Made by a program: the position numbers and the translations under genes. Below the pieces are notes generated by a model that saw nothing but the letters and a program-made list of their open reading frames with translations, was not told the origin of the DNA and ran no database searches. Below are positions 10,601-50,147 of a DNA stretch of 64,000 nucleotides, in pieces. The DNA is from Epinephelus fuscoguttatus (lineage: Eukaryota; Chordata; Actinopteri; Perciformes; Serranidae), in the NCBI RefSeq assembly GCF_011397635.1, contig NC_064754.1, positions 35,642,043 to 35,706,042 of the forward strand, in the 5' to 3' direction. Each line of letters begins with the position of its first letter. Positions within the stretch are counted from its first letter, which is position 1.

Positions 10601-12426
10601 TAAACAAAATATTGCCAGGCTGAATACAGAACTTTCTAGCAATGCTCGTCGGCTAACATTAGCTAACGTCAGTGTTAGCTCGCTGGAGTAAGTTATTTAA
10701 CTTTAGCCTGGCGCTCTTCTACATTAATATGCGACGCCGTTAATGTCCTGACGGGGGTCGTATCCCAAAAGCGTAAAAAAGAAAAATTTAACTGCAGTTA
10801 TAAATGTCATATAGTAGTGACTGACGTTAGCGTTACTTGCTGTGCTGCTGCGACTGTTAGCGTCTGGCTAGCAAAGTTCACCTCAGTGCAGCGTCAACAC
10901 ACATCAACTCACTGTGTCACACACTCACAGGGCAGAGTGCCGACACATCATTTCACACGGTGCATCGGTTTGATGGGTGAGTTATGGAAAAGGGGTCAGT
11001 GTGCGAGATCTGCATGATAAGGTACACATATATGTATGATATATATAGTTAATATTCTGGTGTTTCAGTTACAATTTCTCAGAAAACAAGCCGGCATGTG
11101 GATAGTGTAATTCAAGGCAGTGGCCACAGGGTGTCGCTGTTGTCCTGTGTGTCAGTCCTGATATGAAAACTAGTAAAAGGTGTAAAAGTTATTGTCCAAC
11201 CAGTTATAGGCCTACACATGGTTTGATCGCTAAACGGGTCTACCGGCCACAGACCCAGGGGCCCAAACTGTTAGGGCCCCCCTTTGCTTTCACCTGCAAC
11301 ATGTCACTCTATTTAACACATACTGACCAGGAAAACAGTCAGTGTGACCACGAAAAGATTCAAATGAACTGCAAAGCAACAACATAACTACAAAAAGTGG
11401 CACAACAATCACAAAGAGCGACAAAATGACCCCATACAAAATTACCTCCAATAGATGCAAACCACAAAAAGATGCATTATGACTACAGAGACGCAAAATA
11501 ATTAATTTTTAAAAAGAGGCAAATCAACTAAAGTCTGTCTGTGATGGAGCCTTTTGCGCATCTGTGCCCCAGGGCTCATTGTCTCAAAATAAACCCATGG
11601 TTATAAAGTGATTCATATTGTGCATTATCTGGCAACACATTTTAATGGTATCTTCTTAAAATCAATGATGATCCAAAAAAGTCTGATTCCGTCAACAAAA
11701 CTTTTAATAATTGTAAATCTATTCGAATAAGAATCCAACAATTTTAACTTCCCCATAACAGAAGAACAGCAAAACTTTAGATGAATCATTACAATCACAA
11801 ATCATAATTGGATAAATAAATACAACATGTGTATAAAGACACAAAATATAACAATGAAATTAAATGAGCATTTTATGTCTTATTTGAACAGTTGGGATCT
11901 CTGTAGGATTTTAAGTTGTTTTGGCAATTTAAAACTTACCTCCATCTTCATCACTCATCCTCTTGTAGCCCTATACTATACAAATTGAGACAAAGCCTCC
12001 TGTCACAATTTTACTGGCGACTCTCCCTTAATACTACGAAAAAAAGTCTTGCAATGCCTGCGTAATTACCACAGTACTGCTTCACAACTGAAACATATTC
12101 CTGAGTATATCATCTCTGATCCACTGAGTGTGTTCTGTTGCAGTACCCTACAGTTACTCAGTGATATTTAGCTTATCATCAGTAAAAGAGCACATAGGTG
12201 TAGGTTTTAATTACAAATGAATGCATATGGAGAGCTGTATTCAGACTCAAGAAATGACTGGCTGCAGTAGAATGTGCAGCCTCAGAGTATAAGGTTAATA
12301 CATTTTACATTTCAAAAACACCCATCGTTAATAGGATGCTTGCTGAGACTGGAGGACTACACAATGAATTTAGTTTCAGCTCTTGCTTATGGCAGCAGCA
12401 TCATTTTAAATGTGAAGTTATGAGTT
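10601..12426. other. Intergenic region between slc25a38 promoter and myh9 3' end
   Basis: No gene is seen. The first 300 bases hold several GTTAGC/GCTAAC words and probably the slc25a38 promoter. About 11340-11600 holds a degenerate stretch with recurring CACAAAGAG- and GATGCAAA-like words, resembling a low-complexity fish repeat. The remainder is AT-rich and unremarkable. Confidence 0.4.
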
Positions 12427-12680
12427 TTGAGACCAAGTAACATTTGTGCCAAGTTTGAAAAAAATTCCCTTAAAGTGTTCTTGAGATATTGTGTTCACAA
12501 GAATGAGAAAAGGCCACAGTGGCCATGACCTTTGGTGGCCAAAATCTAATCAATTCTTTGTTGAGTCTAAGTGGACGTTTGTGCCAAATTTGAAGAAATT
12601 CTCTCATGGTGCTCTTCAGATATGTTCACAAGAATGGGAAAGATGGACAACCTGAAAACATTATCTTCAAACACGGCTAA
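12427..12680. repeat. Two diverged tandem units of about 134 bp
   Basis: The block containing TTTGTGCCAAGTTTGAA at about 12443 recurs at about 12578 as TTTGTGCCAAATTTGAAG. Matching words follow in each unit (TTCTTGAGATATTGTGTTCA against CTTCAGATATGTTCA, then ACAAGAATG). The two units are tandem and clearly homologous. From memory this family is widespread in percomorph genomes, but I cannot name it. Confidence 0.55.
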
Positions 12681-12779
12681 AGTCAGCGCAGAGCCATTAA
12701 AAAACACAAACCTAATCTTTAAGCCAATAACTTTTCAAACTGAGTTAACTCACACAAGACACAAGGAAGTCAAATGCAT

Positions 12780-13748
12780 TTGATTTTGTCAATTTATTGC
12801 ATTTCAGGCATTTGATAAAATATAGATTAGCCTTAAAATATTGGCATCAGTCTGACATGGACTTTCTTTGATAACAGTCTTTGACAACATTGTTAGGGTA
12901 TCCTATAGTCAATCTAAAATATGCATGAAAACATTCAGAGGCTAATGTGCTAATACACATCCCCCCCCCCCTCTGCTGTGCAAAGCATAGCACAAAACAT
13001 AGTACAGTCAGAGCTACTACATGATGACCCACCACCAACAATCAAAGTGTAAAACCAGTGAAACATGATACATCAACCAGACTATCATAGATGATGGTAC
13101 AAAACTTGTACCAACATTTTCACCAACGTTGCTCCTTTTGGACATCACCTCTGATGCACTCAACAGTTTCCATTCTCGTGTTTGTTTTGTCTCTGTTGGC
13201 ATTGTGCAAAATTGGTTGAGGTAATAACATGGAAGGATGACACAGTGACAGGAAAAGCATACAGTACAGAAACAGATTGATACTGACACCATTAAATGTG
13301 AACCACAGCTTGTAACCGTGTCAAAACTCCTAAAAGACCTGCATCTGTGTGCAAAACAAGCATAAAATGTCCAGTGTGTCTCCCAAAAATAGTAGTACAG
13401 TATCAGCACATAAACCTTTTGAGCACAATAAAAACATGAGAAATTGCAATGGCTTGTTACAAGCACAATATTTTATGATATACCCATTACGTAGAAAAAC
13501 AGACCAATGAAAGTTTGTGTAAAGCCTTAGAAAAACACCACTTGGCATTCACTGAGATGAAAACTGTTATTTGGCCAAATATAAATGTATTGTATGAAAA
13601 GTCACAATAAGGCTATAAGATGAATATAAAGAGGGATACAAGGCTAAAATCCTCTCAGAAAAACTTGATAGCTTGCATGGCTAATGTTTTACTATATCTG
13701 CATATTGACTGTGGTCATTGTATTATCTCCCCCTTGGCTCTCTTCTGT
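12780..13748 (-). other. myh9: 3' UTR of myh9
   Basis: This follows the myh9 stop on the minus strand. An AATAAA (plus-strand TTTATT at 12793-12798) gives a UTR of about 960 bases, a plausible size for this gene. A run of ten C residues on the plus strand at about 12961-12970 lies within it. No other feature is seen. Confidence 0.6.
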
Positions 13749-41269
<27,521 letters not shown>

Positions 41270-41274
41270 GGTAG

Positions 41275-44200
41275 CTTTAAGACAGAGTGAGAGAACATTT
41301 TAAACTAACACGAAGCCATTCAGAGGAGCCTGACCTTTGAAAGTTAGCCAGCATAAATAAAAGTAAAATAATTGATATTCTAACCAAGAACATTATTGGT
41401 TTAGAGCAGATAGCTTCACTGCGGGTGCCAACTATTGTGGTGTGAAGGAGAGGGAAAACTTCTCACTATATGTAGGCCCATTTAAGATTTTCTACCATTT
41501 TAGATTCTTTATACAACAGTTTTTTTCCCGCCACTTCACCACCAAATTAAATGCATTCTTCCACCAAATTAAAAAAGGTTTAATTAATGAATCCAGAAAA
41601 AAACATGGAAATCACAATGCTGCCATCCCAGTTAACCAACACTGATCACCGAAACAATAAAGCCACAAATAAAAATCACAAAAACTGGATAAAGAAATTC
41701 ATGTCCCAGTTTCCCAATTTGAACCAGAAAGAAGATATTCAATAGTTTTTAATATTCTATATTATTTTGCAGTAATAGGTTAGCAATATTCTGGTAGGCG
41801 TGGCCAACAAGCCTTGACATAAACTGCCTGAAGTCTTGAAATATGAACTCAAAGTGTTCCTACAAATTTTGATGGCACTGTGTTTTTGTTGCACAAAACA
41901 GATTAAGGGACTCTTAAAAACCAAATGCATCATCATTTCTGTCCATCACTATGTTATTTTTGTTAATGCAGATCAACAGCTAAACATGGGGCGTGTTCTG
42001 GAGGCCGGGGGGGTGGGGGGGTGGGGGGTGGGTGTTAGGACACTGTAAATGTAATCATAGCAGCTTTTTTGCATGTCATCCCTCCTCTCGTAACTCATTT
42101 CCTATATTTTCTCACAAGAGGGTTAAAAAGAGAAGTCACAGTGTCATATCATGTCTTATCATTGGGGTACAATGCATGCGCAGTGAAATGTGGTCTGAAC
42201 CTGCTGAAGAGCTTAATAGCTGGTGCTATCACTGAACATGGGGATGACTGATTGATTACACTAAGGTGTCCGAAGTTGACCTTGAGTAGTAACATATTTT
42301 ATTAAAAAAAGATAAAAAAGATACGGGTGAGAATTAAAATTCGGCAATTAGTAAAAAGGTCTTTAACAGACCATAAACATATGCTTACTTTATAAAAACG
42401 TACCAATAGCCGCCACCAATTCAAGTGTACCCAAAAGGTTCTGTCAGGACAAGCGCATCCGAGTAGGCTATAAAGACACCATCCCTTTATTTCTAGTGCT
42501 GTCTGCTGTAACTCTAACTCTAACATCGCAGTTGCAGTTACATTGCACATGTCATACCCCGTAGTACCCATGGCGTCAAAGGGCCTTCTTTCAACAGCCT
42601 TGCAATCTAATGAAGGCAAAAATGTCACAACACATATTTAAAAAAAAAAAAACACACACATTTCTGTCCTTCAAAAATAAAAATGATAATATTTACAGGT
42701 CTCTATAGTGCTGGTGTTGTGCTGAGCTGCATTATACTAAGAACACTTTGCACACTCTCCAAATACATACAGAAGAAAAACAGAAACGCATAAACACCCT
42801 CCAGCATAACAACAGTTTACACTGTCTTGACTTTGCGTGTCTTGAAACTACAACAGTCTATTATTGGTGCTTATCATGTGACTCAAGCCGTCACTCATCA
42901 TGTGTGATATCCAGTCTGAGTTTATATAATGACTTTTAGTGTTGACATGTGACTCAAACTTTTCACATAAACATTTAACCGAGCTGTGTGAACTGACATA
43001 AACTCGTCAAGGCACTGAAATGCACTGCTGTGTCAGAAGGTAACAACAGGAGGCACATTTACCACCACAGCAGCTGTCCCTTCACGTTGCAGCGTATAAT
43101 TACAAGCGTGCAACCTCATTTCCTACTACCTATAAACCTAACTGCTCACTGAAGTGCTTCAAAACAGAGAATATGGTAAAAACTCACCATAGCATTAGCA
43201 ATCTAAATATTATGCTACTTTATAATCATAGGAAAAATCCCATTAAGTCAAACAAGTTTAATTTCATTCCTTGCCAGTGTATTCATGACCTGAGGCTCAT
43301 CACAGCCAGACAGAGCAATTAGTCACTTTTCACCTGAGCTCTACAGTAAGACTCTTGCCCACTACATCTCTACCTATTTGTCCTTTATTCCGTCTGACTC
43401 ACATTCTTTCCTCGCCAGCTCATTACACAGAATTCCACAAATTCCCCACTCCTTCTCCCACTCCTCGTTATCCACAACCCTCTCTTTAAATGTGCAATTT
43501 CCGCCACAGGTAACAAATGAGCAGCTATTACATATTAAGCTTCAGGACGGTGAGGCTGGCCCCGAGCATTTCAAGCCTCTGACACTAAGTTATGTAAAAG
43601 TCCTGGTAAAGGTTGGTGGAGTGATGCTTTGCAGTCAGAGGCAGGGAGGAATGTCGGGAGCAAGTCTGGGCAGAGACACAAGTGTCATTATTCCCCAACC
43701 ACACCCTGGAAAAGACTCACAAAACATGAAAATACCCTAGAGAGATACAATCCATCACGTCCATTTTGCTTTCACTAATCTCTTGAAGTAATTAATTGCT
43801 TGGGATAATCAGGTCAGCAGATCATTACGATTCATAGAATACATGCACAGAAATACATTATGACAAACAAAAGTATGGCATTAATTCATGAATATCAAAG
43901 TAAACACTACAAGCAACAGCAGCTTGAATTCTTGTTAAAAAAGACTATTTTTTAATTATCTTAGAGGATTATACATGTGACCGTAAGTTATTCCTTACAG
44001 AGCGCTTTACAGGGGTTCCTCCTAGCCTTTTTATTTTTTTAACCTTCAGTAAAACAATGTCTTCTTGCATCCACTTATCAATTGATTAGATAAAGTGAGT
44101 CGAGTTGTGAGTAGCTCAACAGAAGAGTCCTACCCTTTGATTGTTTGATTAACTATCCAGTATTTCACAATAGAAAAGCAAAGACTACATTTTTTTGTTC

Positions 44201-47005
44201 TTAGCCGTCATCTTGGAACATTTCAGATTGATCTTGAAACAAACACACAAACAGAAAACACTGTCAGTGATCTGATTTACTTCTGAGACAGGGAAATCTA
44301 TCACTTTTCAGTTGTTAAGGATTTATACACACCGATCGGCCAAAACATTAAAACCACTCACAGATGAAGTGAATAATAGTGATCATCTTGTTACAGTGCG
44401 ATGTTCTGTTGCACTCATGTAGATGCCAGCTGACACACCCACTCAAACACCGTTACAGACCAAATACCCCTCCCTCGTGGCAACAGTACTCTCAAATGGC
44501 AGCAGCCCCCCCCAAAATTTGCCTAAAAGGGTTTTATAATCAGTGTAGCTTATGACACCCTGACATTGTCCAATAGTAAAAATGTGTAACTGTGTTTTAA
44601 CTTTTCATCAACTAAGATGTCTGTTATACGTCTATGGCCCGGCACCATTTTTCAAAATCTAACCACACCTCAGCAGCAGCAAGAGCAGTTTAGTGCATGG
44701 ACAGATAAGTTTGCTTTTCTTACCCAGGCTGCAAATTTTGGATAAAGAAAACTCCCAACTATTCCCATGGAAATAACTGTAAATTAAAACCAAGCAAAGA
44801 TTTTCTCTTCTCAATCAGGCGGCACTACTCATACAGCTCTTATATAAATGTTTATATGTGACAGTTTGTTCAGCAGCAGCACTTTAGATCAGCCGCCTCC
44901 TCTCAAGTAAAGGATAGATGATGAAAGAACAGCTGAGCATGTGTGTGTTTGTGAGTGTTTGAGTGTGTGTGGGGGGAGATAAAGAGACAGTGAGTGAGTG
45001 TGTGTGTGTGTGTGTATGAAGCGAGGGATAAAGGGATCAGTGCACAAGGTGTCATCTGTGTCTCTCCTAAGTTCATTATGTGCTCAGACTCTTGGACATC
45101 AGTGGGGGAGGAGGAGGAAGAGGAACATGTCTTCTGCTTTCACCATGTAGCACTAAAATCAAACCTGCTGCAGAGGTCAGAGAAAACTAAGAGCATCATG
45201 TATTTACAGTAAGTACAGGAGGTCTTGAATGCATCATCAATACTCAGGCTGAAACCAGAAAATCCTCAAAACACGACACCCACACAGAAAACTTGTGACA
45301 TTCACATGCATGTGGCTTCACTGTTGAAGCTATCCATGGGCTAACTTCCTCAGGAAGTTGCACAAACTCACCCTCTGCACATTTTGACACTCTGTGGCTC
45401 AAAACGAAAAGATGAACTGCTTCAATATTTACTCGCCGGTATCTCTTCAAAAGTCAGAGTCAACACATCCCTAACCTCGAGATGAAGAATTAAGTCTTAG
45501 TGTCTGATGGGAAGGGTTTTCCCACAAGGATTGCACCTAAAGACTATTTAACCATGTCTGGAAACAGAGTCACCTTGTTAACCTTAGGAGCTTTTGGATT
45601 TAGTTTTCTCTGCACGCATTCCTATTGTCTGCACGGACATGTTTAATCTGTGTCTCCTGTGTTCTTTAGTCTTATCGTGCATGTTTATACAGCATCTACA
45701 GTCTCCTGCTCTCTCCTGTTTTTGGCTGCCAGTCAATCCCTTGCTTTATCCGGGCTTCCATGGCGCTTACCTAACAGAGAGAGCACAAGCCTGGCCATCT
45801 GCAGCCTGGCCGCTGTTACGAGGCCGGTGGGGTGAGGGAGTGATAGCAGGTCGAAATGCTGGGATTAGTCAAAGCATGAGTGCAGTTTGCAGTTGTGCAG
45901 GTAGACAGCTGCTCTGTATGCAAACTGAAAATATATGTGCAGCAGTTTTTAGCAAGAGTATGTTTGTATTTGACATTATCTATAAAAAGGTGATGAGAGC
46001 AGAATTAAGAGGACTGGGAGGGCGCCAGATGTGGCCGAGCCGTTTAATTTCCGGCCTCAAAAGAGGAAGAACTAGCAAACTCTTTCTACAAGTCATCAGC
46101 CGAGAAATGCCCGAGCTGAAACATTTTAAACTCTTCACCATCACCTCAAAGCCAAGTCCTCTTTTGTGACTGCATGTCAATTTGGTAGCCAGAGGGCAGG
46201 TACACAGCAGCAGGGTGTGTGCAGGTTGTTTGATGGTTAAAAAAAAAAAAAAAGATCATCTCAGGCAAAGCACCTGACAAACAACAAGACAAAAGTACAC
46301 TGCAGGATCCAAACTGGGTAAATAAGACAGACATAAGCTAAAGACTAAACAATGAATAGCTCAGATGAAAACAGTGAATTTTCATAGCACGGGACATGCC
46401 TGTTTTTCCTGTCCTGTTATGCTGTTAGTGTCACTGTGCACATTATTTTTAGTATTTCCTGGTTAAAAAGGAAAACAGTCCTGAATATTAACATTAAAGT
46501 CGTGCGTCTATACGGGGTTATTTAACTTTTAATTCACATTTAAACAGAGTTTATCAACCTGTCTGACTTGAAAGCATCTTTACATACACTTTATCCTTAT
46601 GAAAATGTAAGTAGATGCTGATGGTTACAGTGGTGGCAGTTTGTCTTGTGAGTGTCATAAAGAGAAGTAACTTTGTGAGCTGTTAACTTAATGTCACACC
46701 ATCTTGACTCAGCAGAAGTGATGGTGCAGAGTTTATCTAATGCACGCCATATAATTCAGATTAATTAATTGTGGTGATAATTGAGCATGCGCGGGTTTAA
46801 ATGGCTCCTCTGCTGCTTGATGAGAACACCTGGGCACCTTCAGCACAACAACGACTCGTCTTTCTGAAACTAAAACTCAATTTTTACGTCTTTAAACTTT
46901 AAAAAGTTCACTGAGGACTGTTCATTGAAACTCCCACCTGCTGTAGTCACAGTTAAAACCACCCAGCTTTGAAATATAACAATGGTAATAGTAATGAGAG
47001 CTCAC
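41275..47005 (-). other. myh9: myh9 intron 1 (5.7 kb)
   Basis: This separates the non-coding first exon from the start-codon exon. I see no coding exon. It contains a G-rich tract near 42003-42030, a mariner-like remnant at 44327-44520 and short GT tracts near 44940-45015. The rest is AT-rich. First introns of this gene often hold enhancers, but no element can be assigned from sequence alone. Confidence 0.55.
44327..44520. repeat. Degraded mariner/Tc1-like remnant
   Basis: It begins ACACACCGATCGGCCAAAAC, followed by ATTAAAACCACT, GATCATCTTGTTACA and CCCTCGTGGCAAC. These words are familiar from a fish mariner-type transposon whose TIR runs into transposase sequence. Only about 190 bases remain, without the other end. 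Confidence 0.45.
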
Positions 47006-47240
47006 CTGGTTTTCAGCTGCAGGCACTGTAGGTGAGCTCGGCCGGTGTGTGTGTCCGTGTTTGCAGCAGTGTTTGAATCCCGCTCGACGACACTTCGTTT
47101 AATAAAACAGCTTCTTCTTCTTCTTCTTGTGTGTCTCGTCTCTGCTCTCTGTCATGCGGTCCAGCTGCTCAGGCGTGGCTCTGTGAGGATGGACGCTCTG
47201 CACCTTTAATCCGCCCAGTTTTATTTTTCGCAGGTAAATT
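47006..47240 (-). other. myh9: Non-coding first exon of myh9
   Basis: On the minus strand, AAACCAG|GTGAGCTC is a strong donor at 47006. The sequence above it is GC-richer, lacks an in-frame ATG leading into the gene, and precedes a GC-box cluster. Vertebrate MYH9 genes have a non-coding first exon followed by a long intron, as inferred here. The upper limit is a guess. Confidence 0.5.
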
Positions 47241-47243
47241 AAA

Positions 47244-47275
47244 CGCCCCGCCCCCTCCCCTGCCCTCCCCGCGCT
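47244..47275 (-). promoter_or_regulatory. myh9: GC-box cluster, likely myh9 core promoter
   Basis: CGCCCCGCCCCCTCCCC at 47244-47260 and CCCTCCCCGCG at 47263-47273 are Sp1-type GC boxes just upstream (minus sense) of the inferred first exon. No TATA box is seen, as is common for broadly expressed genes. Confidence 0.45.
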
Positions 47276-49026
47276 GTCTGTGCTGCATTCAAGAGCTGCA
47301 GGAAAAAACCCCGAGGTATGAGCTGTCTCTGCAAAGTGCCTCTGAAACAAAAAGTAGACCCTTAATAAAAAAGTAGATGCATCGTTTTTTGGGTCGTATA
47401 TTATTTTTTTTTTTTTTAAAACTGTGCTAAAATAAAAAGGAGACGAGGCATATTGTGCGTGTGTGAGTCATTTATTTGGATTATATTTCATCCAGGAGAT
47501 GAAATGAAATGAAAAATGTGTTATATGTACTGAAGGCAGCACAGGATTAATTGATTAAAATGATAAATAACAAATAATATGATAATAAAAAGCCCCTGTT
47601 ACTGAAGATAGACTATGTGCTGTCAATAATAGTGCATAGAAAAATAAAATGCATTCATTATTAGAACTGAAACAACTGGTCAACTAATCGATTAGTCGAT
47701 TGCCAGAAAATTAGTCAGGATTTTTAAAATATTTTCTGACATTTTAACGACTAACTGATTCACTGGAAAAAAAACTACAGATTTATTATTTAAAAAAAAT
47801 ATCAATTGCAGCTGCAGCCCTATTCTTAATAAACATTTGCACATACAGTAGTGTTAAACATATTCCTTATTTTTTAGAATTTGCTTTCAAATATATGTGG
47901 AAACCCACACTGAAGTGTACAGGTTTGTTTTGTTATTTTTCTAAATGAAAATGTGTAGGTTACTTCAATAAATCTCATACAACCTGGTAAAAAAAAAGGA
48001 ACAAGCTAAGTAGGAGCAAGTGAAGTGTTTAAACATTGGGATATGTAGAGTCAGAGATTGTCTTCACGCATCTGGTCAGATAGTGGTAGGTGTGTGTGCA
48101 CGTGTGTGTGCGCGTGTGTGTGTGTGTGTGTGTGTAGGAATGCAGAGCCTCGTCTGTACCTGCAACAGGAGCAGGGGTGTGGCACTGCTGATGTGTCCGA
48201 GGTGGAAATATGACACAAACACATAAGGAGTTGTGGAGAGAAGAAACAAATGTAAAGAGGGCAAACCAGCATGTAGGAATATGGTCATATATTTATGTAT
48301 CAGTGGCTTTAGAGACAAGTCATTGGGTTCAGTCTCAGTGCAACCATGGAAACACAGTGCAGTATAGTCTCCCACAGTACTTCATTGCACTTGTGGTATT
48401 GTATGTTCTCTGAAAAAAACTAAACAAATTAAAGAATATCTTATAATTACTAAACAACAAAACATACATGAAGCAAAAAATATACCCACAAAGAAGGGGA
48501 AATGTCTACCTGTACTTTGTCTCTCATCCACCAATGAGCTTTTGGTTTTATTTCCTACCATATATGGTCTGAGAGAGGAGACAGAGAAAGAAAAAGATCT
48601 CCAGAAAGAGCAGAGAGGTGGAGGGAGGCGTGGTCTATTGTTGTGTTTTAGCTGCATGGTGTAAAGTTTCTTTTGAAACCCTGTGATTATCTCCAGCCCC
48701 ACTCCTCCTGCTGTTTCATATCTGTCACACATCAAAGATGGCCTGATAGAAATGTGGGCGCAGCATGTAGCAGCATGAATGAAACACACGCACTGCTGTG
48801 TTCTTACACTGATTTATGACTGTAGGCAATAAAATTAAAAAGTAATATACATAAACTGTAGGTTAATGTTGATTCAGTCCAAGTTCTGATGCAGTTTCTT
48901 ATTACAGAGGGAGATAAAAACAAACTTTAGGCTTCAAACAACAGGTTCACATTCGGTCATCTGTCTCAATACTCGCATGACCACGGGTACATACTAAAAT
49001 ACTAACTATTGTACACAAAGAGAACA
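47276..49026. other. Intergenic DNA upstream of myh9, no gene seen
   Basis: AT-rich sequence. A GT microsatellite with GCGTGT interruptions lies at about 48091-48135. About 47680-47820 holds AACTAATCGATTAGTCGATT-like words from a common fish repeat. No coding exon is recognisable. Confidence 0.4.
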
Positions 49027-49199
49027 CAGCGGTGGAAGAAGTAATCAGATTCTTTTCTTAACTTAAAGTACTAATACCACACTGTAAAAATACTCCACTA
49101 CAAGTAAGAGTCTAACATTCAAAACGTTAAGTAAAGTATATAAATATTATCAGCAAATGTACTTTAAGTAAAAGTATTCATTATTAGGGGTTATTATTA

Positions 49200-49569
49200 G
49201 GGGAGACTGGGTATGGTTGTAACATTTGTATCCCAGCACTTATAACTATTTGGGTCAGAGCTCTCAAATTTTGACACAAAATACCCTTACTTGAATAACA
49301 ATGTTCCCTATGTTTGAATACAAGTTACATCATTCTAACTTCAACAGCATCAGTATTAATTAAAATATAGATCTTGTCCAAAAAAATTACTTTCATACCT
49401 GAAAATCAGTGTTTGGGCTGTAAATTCTGCACACTCCTCATGCAGCTGTGAAATTTCACATGCAGGGTCAGGAAGGAAGTGCTCATACAGTAAATGTATT
49501 ACATGACTCTTTTGTCATCTCTTCTTGGTGAAAGTGGTGCTGTTACAATCACAATCACCCAGTCTCCCC
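49200..49569. mobile_element. TA-flanked MITE nested in the hAT element
   Basis: The left end GGGGAGACTGGGTATGGTTG and complemented right end GGGGAGACTGGGTGATTGTG are flanked by TA on both sides (49198-49199 and 49570-49571). At 370 bp with no ORF, the TA duplication suggests a Tc1/mariner-type or related source. Its insertion must postdate the surrounding element. Confidence 0.65.
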
Positions 49570-49769
49570 TATATATGATGATTCTGGATCAATAATCTGC
49601 TGCAGTAATGCATGTGTTGCATTTTACTGTTGTAGATGTTTAAGGTTAAGCTAATGTTTACTTCTTTTTATCCTGTTGGGTAATTTAATCTGCAGTAATG
49701 CATCACATTCAATAAGACCATCATATGTCACAGTCAGATCCACCCCTCGCTCCTCCACAGCGCCAGTCT

Positions 49770-49910
49770 CTGGCCCAAACATGGTCACTTTTGGCTGCAA
49801 AAACCAAGATGGTAACGGCTATAATGCCAAACTTGAAGCTTTAGAATGAGAGTCCACAAACCAATGGGTGATGTCACAGTAGCTACATCCATTATTTCTG
49901 CAGTCTATGG
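49770..49910. repeat. Fish interspersed repeat, copy 1
   Basis: It shares CATGGTCAC, GGTAACGGC and GTCCACAAACCAATGGGTG with 54774-54903, in the same order and orientation, ending in an AGTCTATG terminus. It interrupts the hAT-like element. Confidence 0.55.
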
Positions 49911-50147
49911 ACTCAACCCATAAAACAACACCGCATCCTTTAGTTTATCACCAACATTCAAAATCAGCACATCTGGCGATACATGGTTCACTGGACAGGA
50001 GGGGTATGACAATTTGTAATCTGTAAAGTAAGTAAAACTGTATCTGAGTAAAAAGTACTGTGAGATTTAATGGAGTAGAAGTTTAAAGTAGCATAAATGG
50101 AGGAGCTAAGGTACAAAAATCTCAAACTTAGTTACATTACACCACTG

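Larger units (their letters stand above)
49027..50147. mobile_element. hAT-like non-autonomous element with nested insertions
   Basis: The ends are CAGCGGTGGAAGAAGTA and complemented CAGTGGTGTAATGTAA. The flanking octamers AGAGAACA (49019-49026) and CGAGCACA (50148-50155) match at 6 of 8 positions. An 8-bp duplication with a CAGTGG-type end fits the hAT superfamily. The sequence is the familiar fish repeat rich in AAGTACTTTAAGTAAAAGTA words. It has no transposase. At least one complete element (49200-49569) and a second repeat (about 49770-49910) are inserted into it. Confidence 0.65.

Noticed and set aside
41993-42048. G-rich tract considered as a G-quadruplex regulatory element
   Set aside because: G-runs are present, but the position deep in intron 1 and lack of any other signal give no basis for a regulatory claim.
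43378-43740. 120-residue plus-strand frame in myh9 intron 1
   Set aside because: No domain or conservation pattern is visible. It lies in intronic sequence and is treated as a chance frame.
45594-46169. 191-residue plus-strand frame in myh9 intron 1
   Set aside because: Its composition is unremarkable, it has no recognisable domain, and there are no flanking splice signals or promoter features. A chance frame is most likely.
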